Source: an uncultured Oscillospiraceae bacterium
GTDB lineage: Bacteria; Bacillota_A; Clostridia; Oscillospirales; Oscillospiraceae
Direction: 5' to 3'
DNA: 5,025 nucleotides
Assembly (NCBI GenBank): GCA_910579155.1
Contig: CAJTTS010000185.1
Span: 1 to 5,025, forward strand
Shown here: in pieces, positions 4,786 through 5,025 of the stretch
Layout: every line of letters starts with the position of its first letter
Position numbering within the stretch: the stretch's first letter is position 1
Notes under the pieces: generated by a model
Seen by the model: the letters and a program-made list of their open reading frames with translations, nothing else
What the model was told of the DNA's origin: nothing
Databases searched by the model: none
Program-made: the position numbers and the translations under genes

Positions 4786-5025
4786 TTAGGCCTTGGCGGT
4801 CTGCTTCCTGGTGGCGTAGAGGAAGATACCCAGCAGGGCGGCGGCGAACACGATACCCACGGGGTAGGCCAGGGCGGTGTTGTAGGCCACCAGCTTGCGG
4901 GCGCCGTCCACCACCTCATGCTTGTTTAGCAGCTGGCCCAGGCACTCCTCGCCCAGGATGAAGTAGGTACAGGACACCGCGCTCATAAAGGTGGCGGGGA
5001 CGGCGGTGATCCAGTAGTTCTTCTT
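4786..5025 (-). CDS. cstA: CstA-family carbon starvation protein / peptide transporter, C-terminal part
   Basis: The last 79 codons of a leftward membrane protein are visible; the start lies beyond the right edge. The tail begins KKNYWITAVPATFMSAVSCTYFIL, the lysine-rich turn followed by a membrane helix with 'IPA-FM-AV--TYIL' character that is typical near the end of CstA proteins. It continues with a short loop (GEECLGQLLNKHEVVDGARK) and a final membrane helix at about residues 50-71, YPVGIVFAAALLGIFLY, ending in a short basic tail (RKQTAKA). CstA-type proteins are large inner-membrane transporters (about 16-18 helices) that take up peptides or pyruvate during nutrient limitation. An ATG at 4986 is internal, not the start. 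The identification rests on this tail alone, and the substrate cannot be told. Confidence 0.7.
   Translation of the reverse strand, partial: KKNYWITAVPATFMSAVSCTYFILGEECLGQLLNKHEVVDGARKLVAYNTALAYPVGIVFAAALLGIFLYATRKQTAKA

Noticed and set aside
1..5025. CRISPR arrays, tRNA or rRNA genes
   Set aside because: No regularly spaced repeats, no cloverleaf with a GTTCGA-type T loop, and no rRNA-like sequence were seen on either strand.

Overview
The window looks like a Gram-positive gut anaerobe of the class Clostridia (Oscillospiraceae/Lachnospiraceae type). The signs are strong AGGAGG-type ribosome binding sites, GTG and TTG starts, a DUF3795 protein, a CstA-family tail, and a GC-rich chromosomal block beside a block of average composition. 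This placement is inference; no rRNA or marker gene is present.

Left block (about 1-2660) is an accessory module, most likely part of an integrative/conjugative element. A gene cut by the left edge runs leftward (start near 67). Diverging from it is a tight rightward cluster: two small excisionase-like helix-turn-helix proteins (179-352, 399-629), a possible 35-codon leader ORF (654-761) whose stop overlaps the next start as ATGA, a 361-residue winged-helix protein (758-1843) resembling unassigned or replication-relaxation-like proteins of clostridial elements, and a 193-residue protein (1806-2387) whose C-terminal two thirds follow the strand/helix/acidic-motif plan of RusA Holliday-junction resolvases. 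Downstream lie an in-frame series of micro-ORFs broken by stops, a nested stem-loop (2540-2583) and a 23-bp perfect hairpin (2592-2641).

Middle block (about 2660-3461) is a scar zone. A 48-codon ORF (2734-2880) repeats the acidic active-site-like block of the RusA-like gene (27 of 30 bases identical, by hand alignment). It abuts and overlaps a leftward D-2-hydroxyacid dehydrogenase pseudogene (2837-3362) that has lost its N-terminal half and carries a one-base frameshift. An AT-rich stretch of about 100 bp without genes follows. This is probably the edge of the mobile block, degraded by insertion or deletion.

Right block (3462-5025) is chromosomal and entirely leftward. The 3' end of a CstA-family membrane transporter (4786-5025) is followed by a hairpin terminator (4746-4776). 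Just beyond it is a good sigma-A promoter (TTGACG, 17-bp spacer, TAAAAT; 4705-4733) that drives a two-gene unit: a cysteine-rich DUF3795 protein (4333-4668, GTG start) and a GC-rich conserved hypothetical protein (3462-4322). The first gene of that unit is clearly lower in GC than the second.

The most interesting items are the RusA-like gene with its downstream fragment and the structured noncoding tail of the left operon. Nothing in the window amounts to a complete, clearly new system.
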